A stretch of 64,000 nt of DNA from positions 1,674,001 to 1,738,000 of the forward strand of contig NZ_CP071794.1 of assembly GCF_017498565.1 (NCBI RefSeq). The letters are read 5' to 3'. Source of the stretch: Parasphingorhabdus cellanae. GTDB lineage: Bacteria > Pseudomonadota > Alphaproteobacteria > Sphingomonadales > Sphingomonadaceae. Both the position numbers and the translations under genes were made by a program. Shown here piece by piece: positions 8,722-17,521 of this stretch. Below the pieces are notes generated by a model that worked only from the letters and a program-made list of their open reading frames with translations, was not told the DNA's origin and made no database searches. Numbering within the stretch: position 1 is the first letter of the stretch; each line of letters starts with the position of its first letter.

Positions 8722-11700
8722 ATGTCATTCATTAAATTTGTGTCGTTCAAATCACTCGCACTGGCGAGCTGCGCGGCGATTGCCGTCATGCCCGCGGCGG
8801 CACAGGCGCATACAGAACAAAAAATCAGCTTTAACATCGCCGCGCAGGATCTTGGCAAAGCGCTGACCGAATTTGGCATGCAGAGCGGCAAGGAAGTCTA
8901 TTTTGCCGAAACCAGCGTGGCTGGGAAAAAGAGCACAACGATAAAAGGAAGCTATACGCCTCTTGCGGCAATCAAGCGCTTGTTGTCGGGTTCTGGCGTT
9001 GTCTATCGGGTGGATCGAAACGGCACGATATTGGTGGGGCAAACCTATGCCAGCGCCGCCACATCTTCGCTGGCGCAGGACGTGAGTTCCGGAGTGGCGG
9101 GAAGCACCGGTAATCAGACAGATGACACCAACCTCATCATTGTCACCGCGCAGAAGATCGAACAGAATATTCAGGAAGTGCCGATTTCCGTGTCCGCTTT
9201 CTCGGCGGAGGAGCTTGACGGGTACAAGATCGAGGGCGGGTCGGAACTGGTCCGCGCGATACCCAATATCAGTTTTTCGAAAAACAATTTCTCGACCTAT
9301 AATTTCTCGATCCGGGGCATTGGTACCAAGGCGCTGTCGGTGACATCGGACCCGGCTGTTGCGATCAGTTTTAACAACACGCCGATGTTGCGCAACCGGC
9401 TGTTCGAGCAGGAATATTTCGATGTCGAGCGGGTCGAGGTATTGCGCGGCCCACAGGGGACGCTCTATGGCCGCAACGCGACCGGCGGCGTGGTCAACAT
9501 GATCACCAACAAACCGCAATTTGTGGAATTTGACGGCTGGCTGAAAGGCGAAGTGGGCAATTACGATACCCGCCGGATCAGCGCGATGGTCAATATCCCG
9601 GTGAGCGATACATTCGCGCTGCGCGCTGCTGGCGCGCTGACCAAGCGGAGCGGCTTTGATTATAACAGTATCACCGACAAACAGGTTAACGGCCGCGATC
9701 TATATTCCACCCGGATCAGCGCGGCGTGGGAGCCGAGCGACCGGTTCCGGGTTAACGCCATCTGGGAACGTTTCAGCGAGGATGACGACCGCTCCCGCAC
9801 CGGCAAACAGCTCTGCCATACCGACCCGGGGCCGACCAGTGTTGGGGCCAAGGATATCAGCGACATGCCGCTCACGCGCGGTATGTTGAGCCAGGGCTGT
9901 CTGCCAGGTTCGCTGTATGATGACGCCGCTTTCGGCACGCCCAATGGTTTTTCGCTGCCTTACGTGTTGGCGGGTGCCCAGATCATTCAACTCGGTTACC
10001 CTCCGAACGCGGCAAATACATTTGAGAATCTGATCACTTTGATCAGCCAGACCAAAGACCCCTATGCGAATGTGAAGCAATCACGCGATCTGCGCGAAAT
10101 CGCGACCGCCTATGATCCAACCTTCCGGGCGAAAAATGATGTCTATCAGCTCAATGCCGAATTCGATATCACGCCCGATCTGACAATCTTCTCGCAGACT
10201 GCTTATACCAAGGATTTCTATTTTTCGACACAGGACTATAACCGCTTCAATTCGGGACCGGTCTTTAACGACTCTGCGGGGTTGGAGAATGGTTTTGACC
10301 AGCCCAATCCTACTCCTGGTTTAGCTCCCGGCGGTGTCTATAATGACCCGCAACTGGGGCCGTCGCGCGCCATCCTGGGTGTCGATATGAATATGTCAAA
10401 CAGCGACCAATGGTATCAGGAATTTCGTTTGCAATCAGCATTTAGCGGCCCGGTCAATTTCAGCCTGGGCGCCAATTATCTCCATTTCGAGATTGATGAA
10501 GATTATTATGTCTTCAACAATCTGTTTTCCGCGATTGCGCAATCATTTGCCGGTGGCACCTATGGCGGCGTTTTAATTGACTGCTCGGTGCTCGCAAACG
10601 TTTGTCCCTATACCGATCCCAATCCGTTAAAATCGATTGATGGTCAAGGCCATAATTATTTTCGCAGCCGCAATCTCGCGACCACCGATTCCTATGCAGG
10701 TTTCGGTGAATTATACTGGGAAGCCACCGAGACGCTGAAAATTACCGGCGGGCTGCGCTTTACGCTCGACAAAAAGGTTGCGACCCCCGTGAACTCGCAA
10801 TTGCTGCTATCGCCGGGATTCGGCGGTAACGGCTTTGTTAGCATCGGCTATCCCGAATCGGACGATATCGTGCAGAAATGGAACCGGCTGACAGGCCGGT
10901 TTGTGGTCGACTGGAAGCCGCAGCTTAATTTCACCGACGATACGCTGGTCTATGCTTCCTATTCCCGCGGCTATAAAGGCGGCGGCGCCAACCCACCCGG
11001 CATCGACGGCAATCCCGAATTTTTGCAATTTTTTCCGCAGCCGACAACATACCGTCCCGAAAGCGTCAACGCGTTTGAAATCGGTATGAAAAATACATTT
11101 GCTGGTGGCCGACTGACACTTAATGCCAACGCCTTTTTCTATAACTACAAGGACTATCAGGTATCGCAAATCGTTGATCGCATCGCGCTGAACGAAAATT
11201 ACGATGCCAATATCTGGGGCGCTGAACTCGAACTGGCCTGGCAACCGACCCCGCAATTTCGGGTCAACGCCAATCTCGGCTATCTCGGCACCCGCATCGG
11301 CGATGGAGAACAATCCATCGACGTGTTCAACCGCACCCAGGGCAATCCCGACTGGACGGTCGTCAAGCCATGGATCCAATTGGCGTCCAACTGCATTGCT
11401 CCCACATCCAAAGTCGAAGCTATTATCAGCAATCCGCTTTTTAATGACCTAAACAGTTTGGCTTACCTCAACGGGTTATGCGGCGGCAGCTTTGCCGGTG
11501 ACTTTAGGGAAGGCAGCTTGGGTGCGCTGTTCTTTGGTGTTATCCATGATCCGGCAGTCGATGCGCCCAATCAGGGGCGCGGTTTCTATGCGGATCTGGG
11601 CGGCAACGAGCTGCCCAACGCGCCGCATTGGACGGTCAACATTGGCGCGCAATATACCATCCCGTTTGATGATTGGGCCTTGACCCTGCGCGGGGATTAT

Positions 11701-11955
11701 TACCGGCAAGCGAAGAGTTGGGCGCGGGTGTATAATAGTGAGATCGATCGCCTGAAATCCTGGGACAATACCAATCTATCGCTCACCTTGGACCGACCCG
11801 ACGACGGGCTCACCTTTCAGTTTTACGTGAAAAATGTGTTCGACAAAACGCCGATCACCGACGCTTTTGTCAACAGTGACGACACGGGCTTGACGACTAA
11901 TGTGTTCACGCTCGATCCGCGCATCTTCGGGTTCAACATCAAGAAGAGCTTTTGA
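8722..11955 (+). CDS. TonB-dependent receptor with STN signalling domain
   Basis: A large receptor of 1077 residues. A signal peptide (ending MPAAAQAH) is followed by an STN domain (about 32-85, ISFNIAAQDLGKALTEFGMQ) and a TonB-box-like DTNLIIVTAQK. The plug (about 145-265) contains VERVEVLRGPQGTLYGRNA, and the long barrel ends in F. A strong ribosome site (AAGGAGGGGG) precedes the ATG. It is the probable receptor and signal transducer for the adjacent sigma/anti-sigma pair. The long barrel resembles the large sphingomonad receptors whose substrates range from siderophores to sugars and xenobiotics, so no substrate is assigned. Confidence 0.92.
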   Translation: MSFIKFVSFKSLALASCAAIAVMPAAAQAHTEQKISFNIAAQDLGKALTEFGMQSGKEVYFAETSVAGKKSTTIKGSYTPLAAIKRLLSGSGVVYRVDRNGTILVGQTYASAATSSLAQDVSSGVAGSTGNQTDDTNLIIVTAQKIEQNIQEVPISVSAFSAEELDGYKIEGGSELVRAIPNISFSKNNFSTYNFSIRGIGTKALSVTSDPAVAISFNNTPMLRNRLFEQEYFDVERVEVLRGPQGTLYGRNATGGVVNMITNKPQFVEFDGWLKGEVGNYDTRRISAMVNIPVSDTFALRAAGALTKRSGFDYNSITDKQVNGRDLYSTRISAAWEPSDRFRVNAIWERFSEDDDRSRTGKQLCHTDPGPTSVGAKDISDMPLTRGMLSQGCLPGSLYDDAAFGTPNGFSLPYVLAGAQIIQLGYPPNAANTFENLITLISQTKDPYANVKQSRDLREIATAYDPTFRAKNDVYQLNAEFDITPDLTIFSQTAYTKDFYFSTQDYNRFNSGPVFNDSAGLENGFDQPNPTPGLAPGGVYNDPQLGPSRAILGVDMNMSNSDQWYQEFRLQSAFSGPVNFSLGANYLHFEIDEDYYVFNNLFSAIAQSFAGGTYGGVLIDCSVLANVCPYTDPNPLKSIDGQGHNYFRSRNLATTDSYAGFGELYWEATETLKITGGLRFTLDKKVATPVNSQLLLSPGFGGNGFVSIGYPESDDIVQKWNRLTGRFVVDWKPQLNFTDDTLVYASYSRGYKGGGANPPGIDGNPEFLQFFPQPTTYRPESVNAFEIGMKNTFAGGRLTLNANAFFYNYKDYQVSQIVDRIALNENYDANIWGAELELAWQPTPQFRVNANLGYLGTRIGDGEQSIDVFNRTQGNPDWTVVKPWIQLASNCIAPTSKVEAIISNPLFNDLNSLAYLNGLCGGSFAGDFREGSLGALFFGVIHDPAVDAPNQGRGFYADLGGNELPNAPHWTVNIGAQYTIPFDDWALTLRGDYYRQAKSWARVYNSEIDRLKSWDNTNLSLTLDRPDDGLTFQFYVKNVFDKTPITDAFVNSDDTGLTTNVFTLDPRIFGFNIKKSF

Positions 11956-12292
11956 AATATGGATATCTGTTTTCCTATTCCGAAATATTGTTCATTTAAA
12001 GAATATAGGAGGTCAATATAAATATTTAGAATTACATGATTAAATATAAAATTAACCTATAATATTGATTCATAGGGCGCATTTTTATTATCTGTTTGAT
12101 TAAGTATTTGATTTTATTATATTTCTACTTGACTCTTCATAGTATAGTTACAATAATGATTGCACCGATTCTTGAAAAAACAATAGCAACTATCGGATAA
12201 CGCTCGCTATTCGGGCGAGTATTGATTGCGAACGGCAATCCATTTTGCAATCATTTGTGAAACGGCCGCAATAGGCCATATTCAGGAGAAAT
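11956..12292. other. strongly AT-rich intergenic block
   Basis: 337 bases without a gene. From about 11960 to 12180 the sequence is far more AT-rich than anything around it, with long TA/AT runs. It is followed by a small hairpin (CTCGC/GCGAG near 12208-12224). It probably carries the promoter of the PraA-like gene. No RNA gene or phage attachment site is recognised. Confidence 0.5.
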
Positions 12293-12766
12293 ATGATGAA
12301 AAAACTGTCCTTAATCTGTCTTGGCGCATTGGCGTCATCGTTAATGGTGACCCCCGCCATGGCCCAGTCGGTCTCACCGACAAACACCAACTTTACAGCG
12401 ACGGGTCAGGCGTCTCTTAATAAAGCCGGTCTGCCAACGCAAAACTGCACCCTGACGCTGACCGGCAACAGCGGCAATGGCACTAGTGGGACCATTACCG
12501 GAGGCACGAATACTGGACTAGGTCTTTGTCCGTTTATTACTGTCGATCCAAGCACGTTCACAATCGACAGTACGGTCAATCCGACAACGGTGAGCGGCAC
12601 GGTGGCGCGGATACGGGTTCTTGTAAGCGGTATAGAGGTCTGTAATGAAACCAACCGTCCATTCACGGCCGATACCAGTGGCAATATCAACTTCAATTCA
12701 ACCATTGCCCCTAATTGCAGCGTGGTGGCGTCACTCAATACGCCCGATATCGTCGCAGTGCCCTGA
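12293..12766 (+). CDS. secreted protein resembling the PraA/PraB alkane-oxidation-associated family
   Basis: A 157-residue protein with a good signal peptide (MMKKLSLICLGALASS, cut after TPAMA) and ribosome site (AGGAG). The mature part starts SVSPTNTNFTATGQASLNKA, then has two pairs of cysteines (NCTLTL/LCPFI and VCNET/NCSVV) and is rich in Thr, Asn and Gly. That pattern of SPTNT-type start and spaced cysteines recalls the small extracellular PraA/PraB proteins of Pseudomonas grown on alkanes. The resemblance is by eye only. A hairpin separates it from the TonB receptor downstream, with which it may form a unit. Confidence 0.55.
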   Translation: MMKKLSLICLGALASSLMVTPAMAQSVSPTNTNFTATGQASLNKAGLPTQNCTLTLTGNSGNGTSGTITGGTNTGLGLCPFITVDPSTFTIDSTVNPTTVSGTVARIRVLVSGIEVCNETNRPFTADTSGNINFNSTIAPNCSVVASLNTPDIVAVP

Positions 12767-12798
12767 CGATCGTCAGGACCGCATCGAAGGCGGTTTTG

Positions 12799-12822
12799 CG
12801 GATGCCCCGGTCGGGGCATCCG
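12799..12822 (+). terminator. strong hairpin, probable terminator or attenuator
   Basis: A perfect 10-bp stem (CGGATGCCCC / GGGGCATCCG) with a GGTC loop lies 32 bases after the stop of the PraA-like gene. No clean T run follows (GTTCCCACC), so it may act as a partial terminator or mRNA-stabilising hairpin that sets the ratio of the secreted protein to the receptor. Confidence 0.55.
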
Positions 12823-12873
12823 TTCCCACCGGATTTATTTATCCACCATATCACCGGCATGGCGGACCAACCC

Positions 12874-15489
12874 ATGACAGATCGCTCCCCTCCGGCCATC
12901 ACTGGCCATATAGTTCAGGCTGATCTGGCCATGCGCGCGTTCACTGGAATTGCAGCATTAGCGGCGCTCTATGTGATCACTATGCCCCATATCGCCGCAG
13001 CGCAAACCACCGCGACGGCCCCTACGTCTTCGGCGGGTTTGCAAAATACCGAACCAACCAGCGCCCCCGTCTATACAGATGAAATCGTCGTAACCGCGCG
13101 GCGCTATGGCGAGGCCCAGGTTGCGGCGGAAAGCGCGTTTGACGAAGACGACATCGCCGCCCAGGGCACCGACAGCATCCAGGAACTGATCACCCGCCTG
13201 ACGCCCTTCATCGGCAATGGCGCGGAAAAACCCGCCCTTCTCATCAATGGCCGACCAGCCGACGGCGACCTGTCGATACTGTCCTATCCTGCGGAAGCGC
13301 TCAACCAGCTGGCAATCTTAAAACCCGAAGCGGCGGCGGTATATGGCTATCCGTCGGACAAGCGCGTCGTGAATCTGGTGCTGAAACAAAAATTCGCCAG
13401 TGTGAACGCCGATGCGGGCCTGTCATGGGCGACCGCTGGCGGTCAATATGGCGGCTCCCTGTCGGTCGGACGGGTGGCGATCAACCTGTCCACGCGCTGG
13501 AACGTGCAGGCCCGGATCGAACGGCAAAGTGCCCTGCTGAAAAGTGATCGCGATATCCCGCCCCGCGCAGGCTCTTTTGATAGCGTCGGCTTCATCGCCA
13601 GCCGCGCCGGAGAAGAGATAGACCCTGCGCTCAGCCGCGCCGCCGCTGAAACCGTGACCATCGCCGCTATCCCGCCAGCGGCGCTATTAGGCGTGCCATC
13701 AATCGCGGACTTCGCCGCCACCGCGAATAACCTGCACAGCGTCAATCCCAACGCCTTCGAAACCCTGCGATCGGCGCGGCGCAGCATGTCTTTCAACGCC
13801 GGGGTCACACGTCCACTGGGTGAATTTTCAGCATCATTGAACATCAACGCCAGCAGCAACAGCAGCAAGGGGTTGCGCGGATTGCCGATGGCGACAATCG
13901 CCCTGCCTGCTGGCAGCCCCTGGTCGCCTTTTACCGATGACGTCTCCCTATCCCGTCCCTTCGCGCACAGCCGGGCGCTGCGCAATGACAATGAATCGGA
14001 AACGCTGGGCGCGGCGTTCAATCTGTCGGGCAGGATCGGTGGGTGGAGCACCAATTTCTCCGCCGGTTACACCCGGAGCTGGAATGATAGCTTGCTGGAA
14101 AACGGCATCGATGTCGCCCGCATTCAACAAATGGTCGATGCAGGCGATCCCGAGTTTAATCCCTATGGCCCGTTAGACGATGATTTGCTGCTGGCCAGCC
14201 GCAGTCGCTCGCGCAGCGAAAATATCAGTGCGCGCCTCAACCTCAGCAAAACCATCGTTGATCTGCCAGCAGGCCCGTTAACCTCGACCTATTCACTGGA
14301 TGTCAATCGCGATCAATCCGAAAACCGGCAAAGCGATGCGCGCGGCGATCTGATTGCCGTCAGCAACCAGACCAGCGGGCGCGCAAACGGGCAGATGTCG
14401 TTCCGCGTGCCGCTATCTCAGCGCAAGGACGGGGCGGATGGCCCTATGGGCGACCTTTCCCTCGATCTATCGCTCGGTGCCGACGCGCTATCAAAGAGCG
14501 GGCTGCAAAAAAAATATGGCGGCAGTGTGAACTGGTCGCCATTTCCGCTTCTGGATTTGCGCGGGTCGTTCGATCATACCGAAACAGCGCCGTCATTTTA
14601 CCAACTCGACGGGCCGATCATCAAGACGGTCAACCGTATCTTTGATTTTGCGCGGCAGGAAACCGTGGATATCATCCAGACCAGCGGCGGAAATCCGGAT
14701 CTGAGGCGCGGCAGCCGACAAAGCCTGTCCCTGACGACAAGAATTGCCCCCCTGGGCGATCAAACACTTTCCTTGAGTGTTGGCTATCACCGTCAAATCG
14801 CGAAAGGCGGTGTCACAGCCTTCCCGGAATTAACGCCCGCTATCGAGGCGGCCTTCCCCGAAAGAGTGACGCGCGACGCAAACGGAAGGCTCATTGCGAT
14901 TGACAAGCGTGCCATCAACATCACCGAGATGGCCAGCGCCGAACTCACCTCCGGCATAGCGCTGCGCCTGCCGCGCCAACGCTATTCTGGAAACACCACA
15001 AAACCACCAACACCCACCGTCAATCCTTTGCAATTCAGTGTATCGCTCAATCATCGCTGGCGCCTGAAGGACGAATTGCTGACGCGGCCCGGCATCCCCG
15101 CTATTGACCAACTCAGCGAGGACGGCGGCCAGTCCCGTCACTTTCTTTCGTGGCAAATTACCCTTGGTAAGAAAGGGATTGGCACCAGTTTAAATGGCAG
15201 CTGGAGCAGCACTTCACGCATAAGAAACATAGCGAGTGACAGTGATTTTCATCTCAAGCCACCAGCGCTTTTCAATTTCTCGTTTTTCCTGGAACCTGAA
15301 CATATATTTCAAGGCGCTGCCAAAACTTCGTGGTTGAATGATTTGAAGCTCTCGCTCGATATCCAGAATCTCTTCAATGGATATCGGCGTGTAACCGATG
15401 ACGATGGCAGCGTCCCGCCCGGCTATAGTCGCGACGAGATCGATCCATTGGGCAGAACAGCGCGATTGACTGTCCGCAAGCGATTTTAA
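12874..15489 (+). CDS. TonB-dependent receptor (plug-barrel, no STN)
   Basis: An outer-membrane receptor of about 870 residues. The frame is open from 12715, but that would overlap the preceding gene and its hairpin. Possible starts are 12859, 12874 (GGCGGA upstream) and 12931; the last gives the neatest signal peptide (MRAFTGIAALAALYVIT, cut near HIAAAQ). The start is therefore uncertain. The mature protein has a TonB-box-like TDEIVVTARR and a divergent plug (KPALLINGRPADGDLS, YPAEALNQLAILKPEAAAVY). The large barrel ends RLTVRKRF. It lies just downstream of the PraA-like protein and may serve the same, perhaps hydrophobic, substrate. No regulator is linked to it. Confidence 0.8.
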   Translation: MTDRSPPAITGHIVQADLAMRAFTGIAALAALYVITMPHIAAAQTTATAPTSSAGLQNTEPTSAPVYTDEIVVTARRYGEAQVAAESAFDEDDIAAQGTDSIQELITRLTPFIGNGAEKPALLINGRPADGDLSILSYPAEALNQLAILKPEAAAVYGYPSDKRVVNLVLKQKFASVNADAGLSWATAGGQYGGSLSVGRVAINLSTRWNVQARIERQSALLKSDRDIPPRAGSFDSVGFIASRAGEEIDPALSRAAAETVTIAAIPPAALLGVPSIADFAATANNLHSVNPNAFETLRSARRSMSFNAGVTRPLGEFSASLNINASSNSSKGLRGLPMATIALPAGSPWSPFTDDVSLSRPFAHSRALRNDNESETLGAAFNLSGRIGGWSTNFSAGYTRSWNDSLLENGIDVARIQQMVDAGDPEFNPYGPLDDDLLLASRSRSRSENISARLNLSKTIVDLPAGPLTSTYSLDVNRDQSENRQSDARGDLIAVSNQTSGRANGQMSFRVPLSQRKDGADGPMGDLSLDLSLGADALSKSGLQKKYGGSVNWSPFPLLDLRGSFDHTETAPSFYQLDGPIIKTVNRIFDFARQETVDIIQTSGGNPDLRRGSRQSLSLTTRIAPLGDQTLSLSVGYHRQIAKGGVTAFPELTPAIEAAFPERVTRDANGRLIAIDKRAINITEMASAELTSGIALRLPRQRYSGNTTKPPTPTVNPLQFSVSLNHRWRLKDELLTRPGIPAIDQLSEDGGQSRHFLSWQITLGKKGIGTSLNGSWSSTSRIRNIASDSDFHLKPPALFNFSFFLEPEHIFQGAAKTSWLNDLKLSLDIQNLFNGYRRVTDDDGSVPPGYSRDEIDPLGRTARLTVRKRF

Positions 15490-15520
15490 ACTGCGCATAT
15501 GGCGGCCAGCTTTTCGGCGT

Positions 15521-16120
15521 CTACACAAGAATGGCGGCAAGTGCCTTCGATACCAATTCGCGCGGGGCTTCCTCGCCTTCGTCAAGCATTTCCCGCAGCG
15601 GTTGCCCGATCAACGCATCACCGAACGCGCTGAGCGTTACAAGCATTACCGCTTTGCCAATGCGTCCCGTGCCGCCCACATCCTGATAAGGTGCAGCCTG
15701 CTCGATAGCGGCGATAAGATCGTTTAGTGCCGCGCGTACCGGCTCTAAGTCCACGTCCTTGTGAGACAGCATAATCCACGCAGCCAGACGGCCGGCTCCG
15801 CCTTCGTCAAAGGCATCGAACACAGTGTCGGTCAAGCGCGCCGGCGTTGCCGCATCAACCCCAATGCGCGCGACCGCCTCGGTCAGCGTCAGCTTCAAAT
15901 CTGCGACCAATCGTCCCATCAAAGCCGACTGCAATCCAGATGCGGACCCGAAATGATGGATGACATTCGTGTGGCTCATGCCGATGACCTTGCCGACGGC
16001 GGCCAGAGTTACCGCAGACGGTCCGGCGGTCAGCAGCAGGTGCCGTGCTGCGGCAAGAGCTTCCTCCCTGGCTTCGGTGGCGGTGCGCTTTCTGCGCTTC
16101 GGGGCAATGTCTGAAGTCAT
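15521..16120 (-). CDS. TetR-family transcriptional regulator
   Basis: About 199 residues. An N-terminal helix-turn-helix (AREEALAAARHLLLTAGPSA, VGKVIGMSHTNVIHHFGS) is followed by an all-helical ligand-binding part. The frame runs back to 16207, but those extra residues (MNINVNMKIADF) would be encoded by the operator palindrome itself, so ATG 16120 (MTSDIAPKRRKR) is the likelier start. It is divergent from the metal-dependent hydrolase gene and probably represses both through the double palindrome between them. Confidence 0.85.
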   Translation of the reverse strand: MTSDIAPKRRKRTATEAREEALAAARHLLLTAGPSAVTLAAVGKVIGMSHTNVIHHFGSASGLQSALMGRLVADLKLTLTEAVARIGVDAATPARLTDTVFDAFDEGGAGRLAAWIMLSHKDVDLEPVRAALNDLIAAIEQAAPYQDVGGTGRIGKAVMLVTLSAFGDALIGQPLREMLDEGEEAPRELVSKALAAILV

Positions 16121-16187
16121 AATTTCATCAGACGTGCGGAGAGACGATAGAGGTGTCAAGGATAACATCTTAAAGTCGGCAATTTTC

Positions 16188-16236
16188 ATATTGACATTAA
16201 TGTTCATATCATGAATATAGACATTAATGTCAATAT
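16188..16236. promoter_or_regulatory. double palindromic operator, probably for the TetR regulator
   Basis: Two perfect 16-base inverted arms (ATATTGACATTAATGT and its complement, at 16188-16203 and 16221-16236) are separated by 17 bases. Each arm itself contains the palindrome ACATTAATGT, extended to GACATTAATGTC on the right. The array sits in the divergent promoter region, its right edge 12 bases before the hydrolase ATG, so bound protein would cover the hydrolase promoter and translation start. Confidence 0.75.
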
Positions 16237-16248
16237 AGGAGTTATTCC

Positions 16249-17099
16249 ATGGTCGATATTACCCCCACCCCGGCCGATCTTAAGATCAATCCACGCAATT
16301 TACGTTTCCATCAGGACGGCGGCATGCCTGACCGATGGTGGTTAAATGGAGACCCGGTAGCGACTGCGTTTTTCAACGCACTTTCCTGTACATTCCCGAA
16401 AGGCGAGAAGTTTTTCATGGATAGTGTGAGACATTATCGCGGCGCCGTCGGACCCGAACTACAGCAGCAGATCGCAGCTTTTATCGCTCAGGAAGCGGTT
16501 CACAGTCGAGAGCATGTCACATTTAACAAACTGGCTTCCGATCACGGCTATCCGGTAGACATATTGGAAGCACGCACCGGCCATGTTTTGAGAGCGGTGC
16601 GCCAACGCTCTCCGGTCCGGCAGTTAGCGGCCACATGCGCTTTGGAACATTTTACAGCTATTCTGGCGCATCAATTTTTGAAGAGCGGGGCTAGCGACCT
16701 TGCCGGCGCGCCGAAGGAAACGGTGAAATTGTGGTCATGGCATGCGATGGAGGAGATCGAACATAAGTCAGTTACGTTCGATACGTTTCTTTCTGTTACC
16801 AAGCACATGTCCCGCCCCGACGCTACGCGTTGCGGATATTGGCAATGATCGTGTCCACAGCGATCTTGATCCGTGTCATGCGCGGCAACATGCAGGATTT
16901 GTATCAGCATGATGGGTTGAAAGGGTGGCGTTTGCGACTTCGCACCTGGCAATATTTGTTCGGGGCTGGCAGTCTATCGCGCCGCGCGTTGCCTGATTAT
17001 TTGCGATATTTCAAACCCGGCTTCCACCCATGGGATCATGATGATCGCAATTTGCTGTCGCAAGCGGAAGATCAATTAAACCAGCCGGTTCCCGCATGA
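16249..17099 (+). pseudogene. metal-dependent hydrolase (PF10118/COG3687 type), frameshifted
   Basis: The first frame (16249-16848) gives the family's N-terminal two thirds: FFNALSCTFPKGEKFF, then conserved metal-ligand-like Glu/His positions (FIAQEAVHSREH, ALEHFTAI, WHAMEEIEHKSV). It then runs into a short unrelated tail (RPDATRCGYWQ). The expected C-terminal part appears in the neighbouring frame from about 16812 (RRYALRILAMIVSTAIL, then YLRYFKPGFHPWDHDD) and ends at 17099. Joining the frames needs one lost base (or two gained) around 16800-16815. These membrane-associated hydrolases are of unknown substrate. The operator in front and the coupled gene behind look intact, so the lesion is recent or a sequence error. 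Confidence 0.8.
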
Positions 17100-17521
17100 A
17101 ATTGCTCGCTGCGGTCACTTTTGCTGCTGCCCTGTACGCCCCTGCTATTGCAGGTGATACGCTTGATCCGAAAGGCTTCTGGAAAACCGAAAAAAAGGGC
17201 GGCGTGGTTGAGATATTTCCATGCGATCAAGCCTTATGCGGGCGAATTGCAGACGCGGCAATCCTGCGCAAAAATCCTCGGCAAACCGACAGCAACAATC
17301 CGGATCCGGCTTTGCGTAACCGTCCGGTTCGCGGGCTAATCGTACTGAAGAACTTTACCGGCGGTGCGGGCGAGTGGTCAGGCGGACCGCTCTATGATCC
17401 CGACACGGGTGATAGAGCATCGCGTGGGCGATTGCGTTTGCGCGATGCGAATACGCTCGAGGTGCGCGGATGCATCGCGCGGTTTCTCTGTCAAACTCAG
17501 GTTTGGACGCGTCGCCATTGA
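17096..17521 (+). CDS. DUF2147 family periplasmic protein
   Basis: A 141-residue protein with a signal peptide (MKLLAAVTFAAALYAPAIAG). The DUF2147 pattern is visible: GFWKTEKKGGVVEIFPC, ALCGRIADAAI, LIVLKNFTGG, GGPLYDPDTGD and the C-terminal VRGCIARFLCQTQVWTR. Function is unknown; the domain is a small beta-barrel. Its ATG overlaps the end of the hydrolase frame by four bases (ATGA), so the two were translated together under the TetR operator. Confidence 0.85.
   Translation: MKLLAAVTFAAALYAPAIAGDTLDPKGFWKTEKKGGVVEIFPCDQALCGRIADAAILRKNPRQTDSNNPDPALRNRPVRGLIVLKNFTGGAGEWSGGPLYDPDTGDRASRGRLRLRDANTLEVRGCIARFLCQTQVWTRRH

Noticed and set aside
16830..17099. A separate small gene after the hydrolase
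   Set aside because: Its sequence is the expected C-terminal part of the same hydrolase family, so it is a frameshifted continuation.
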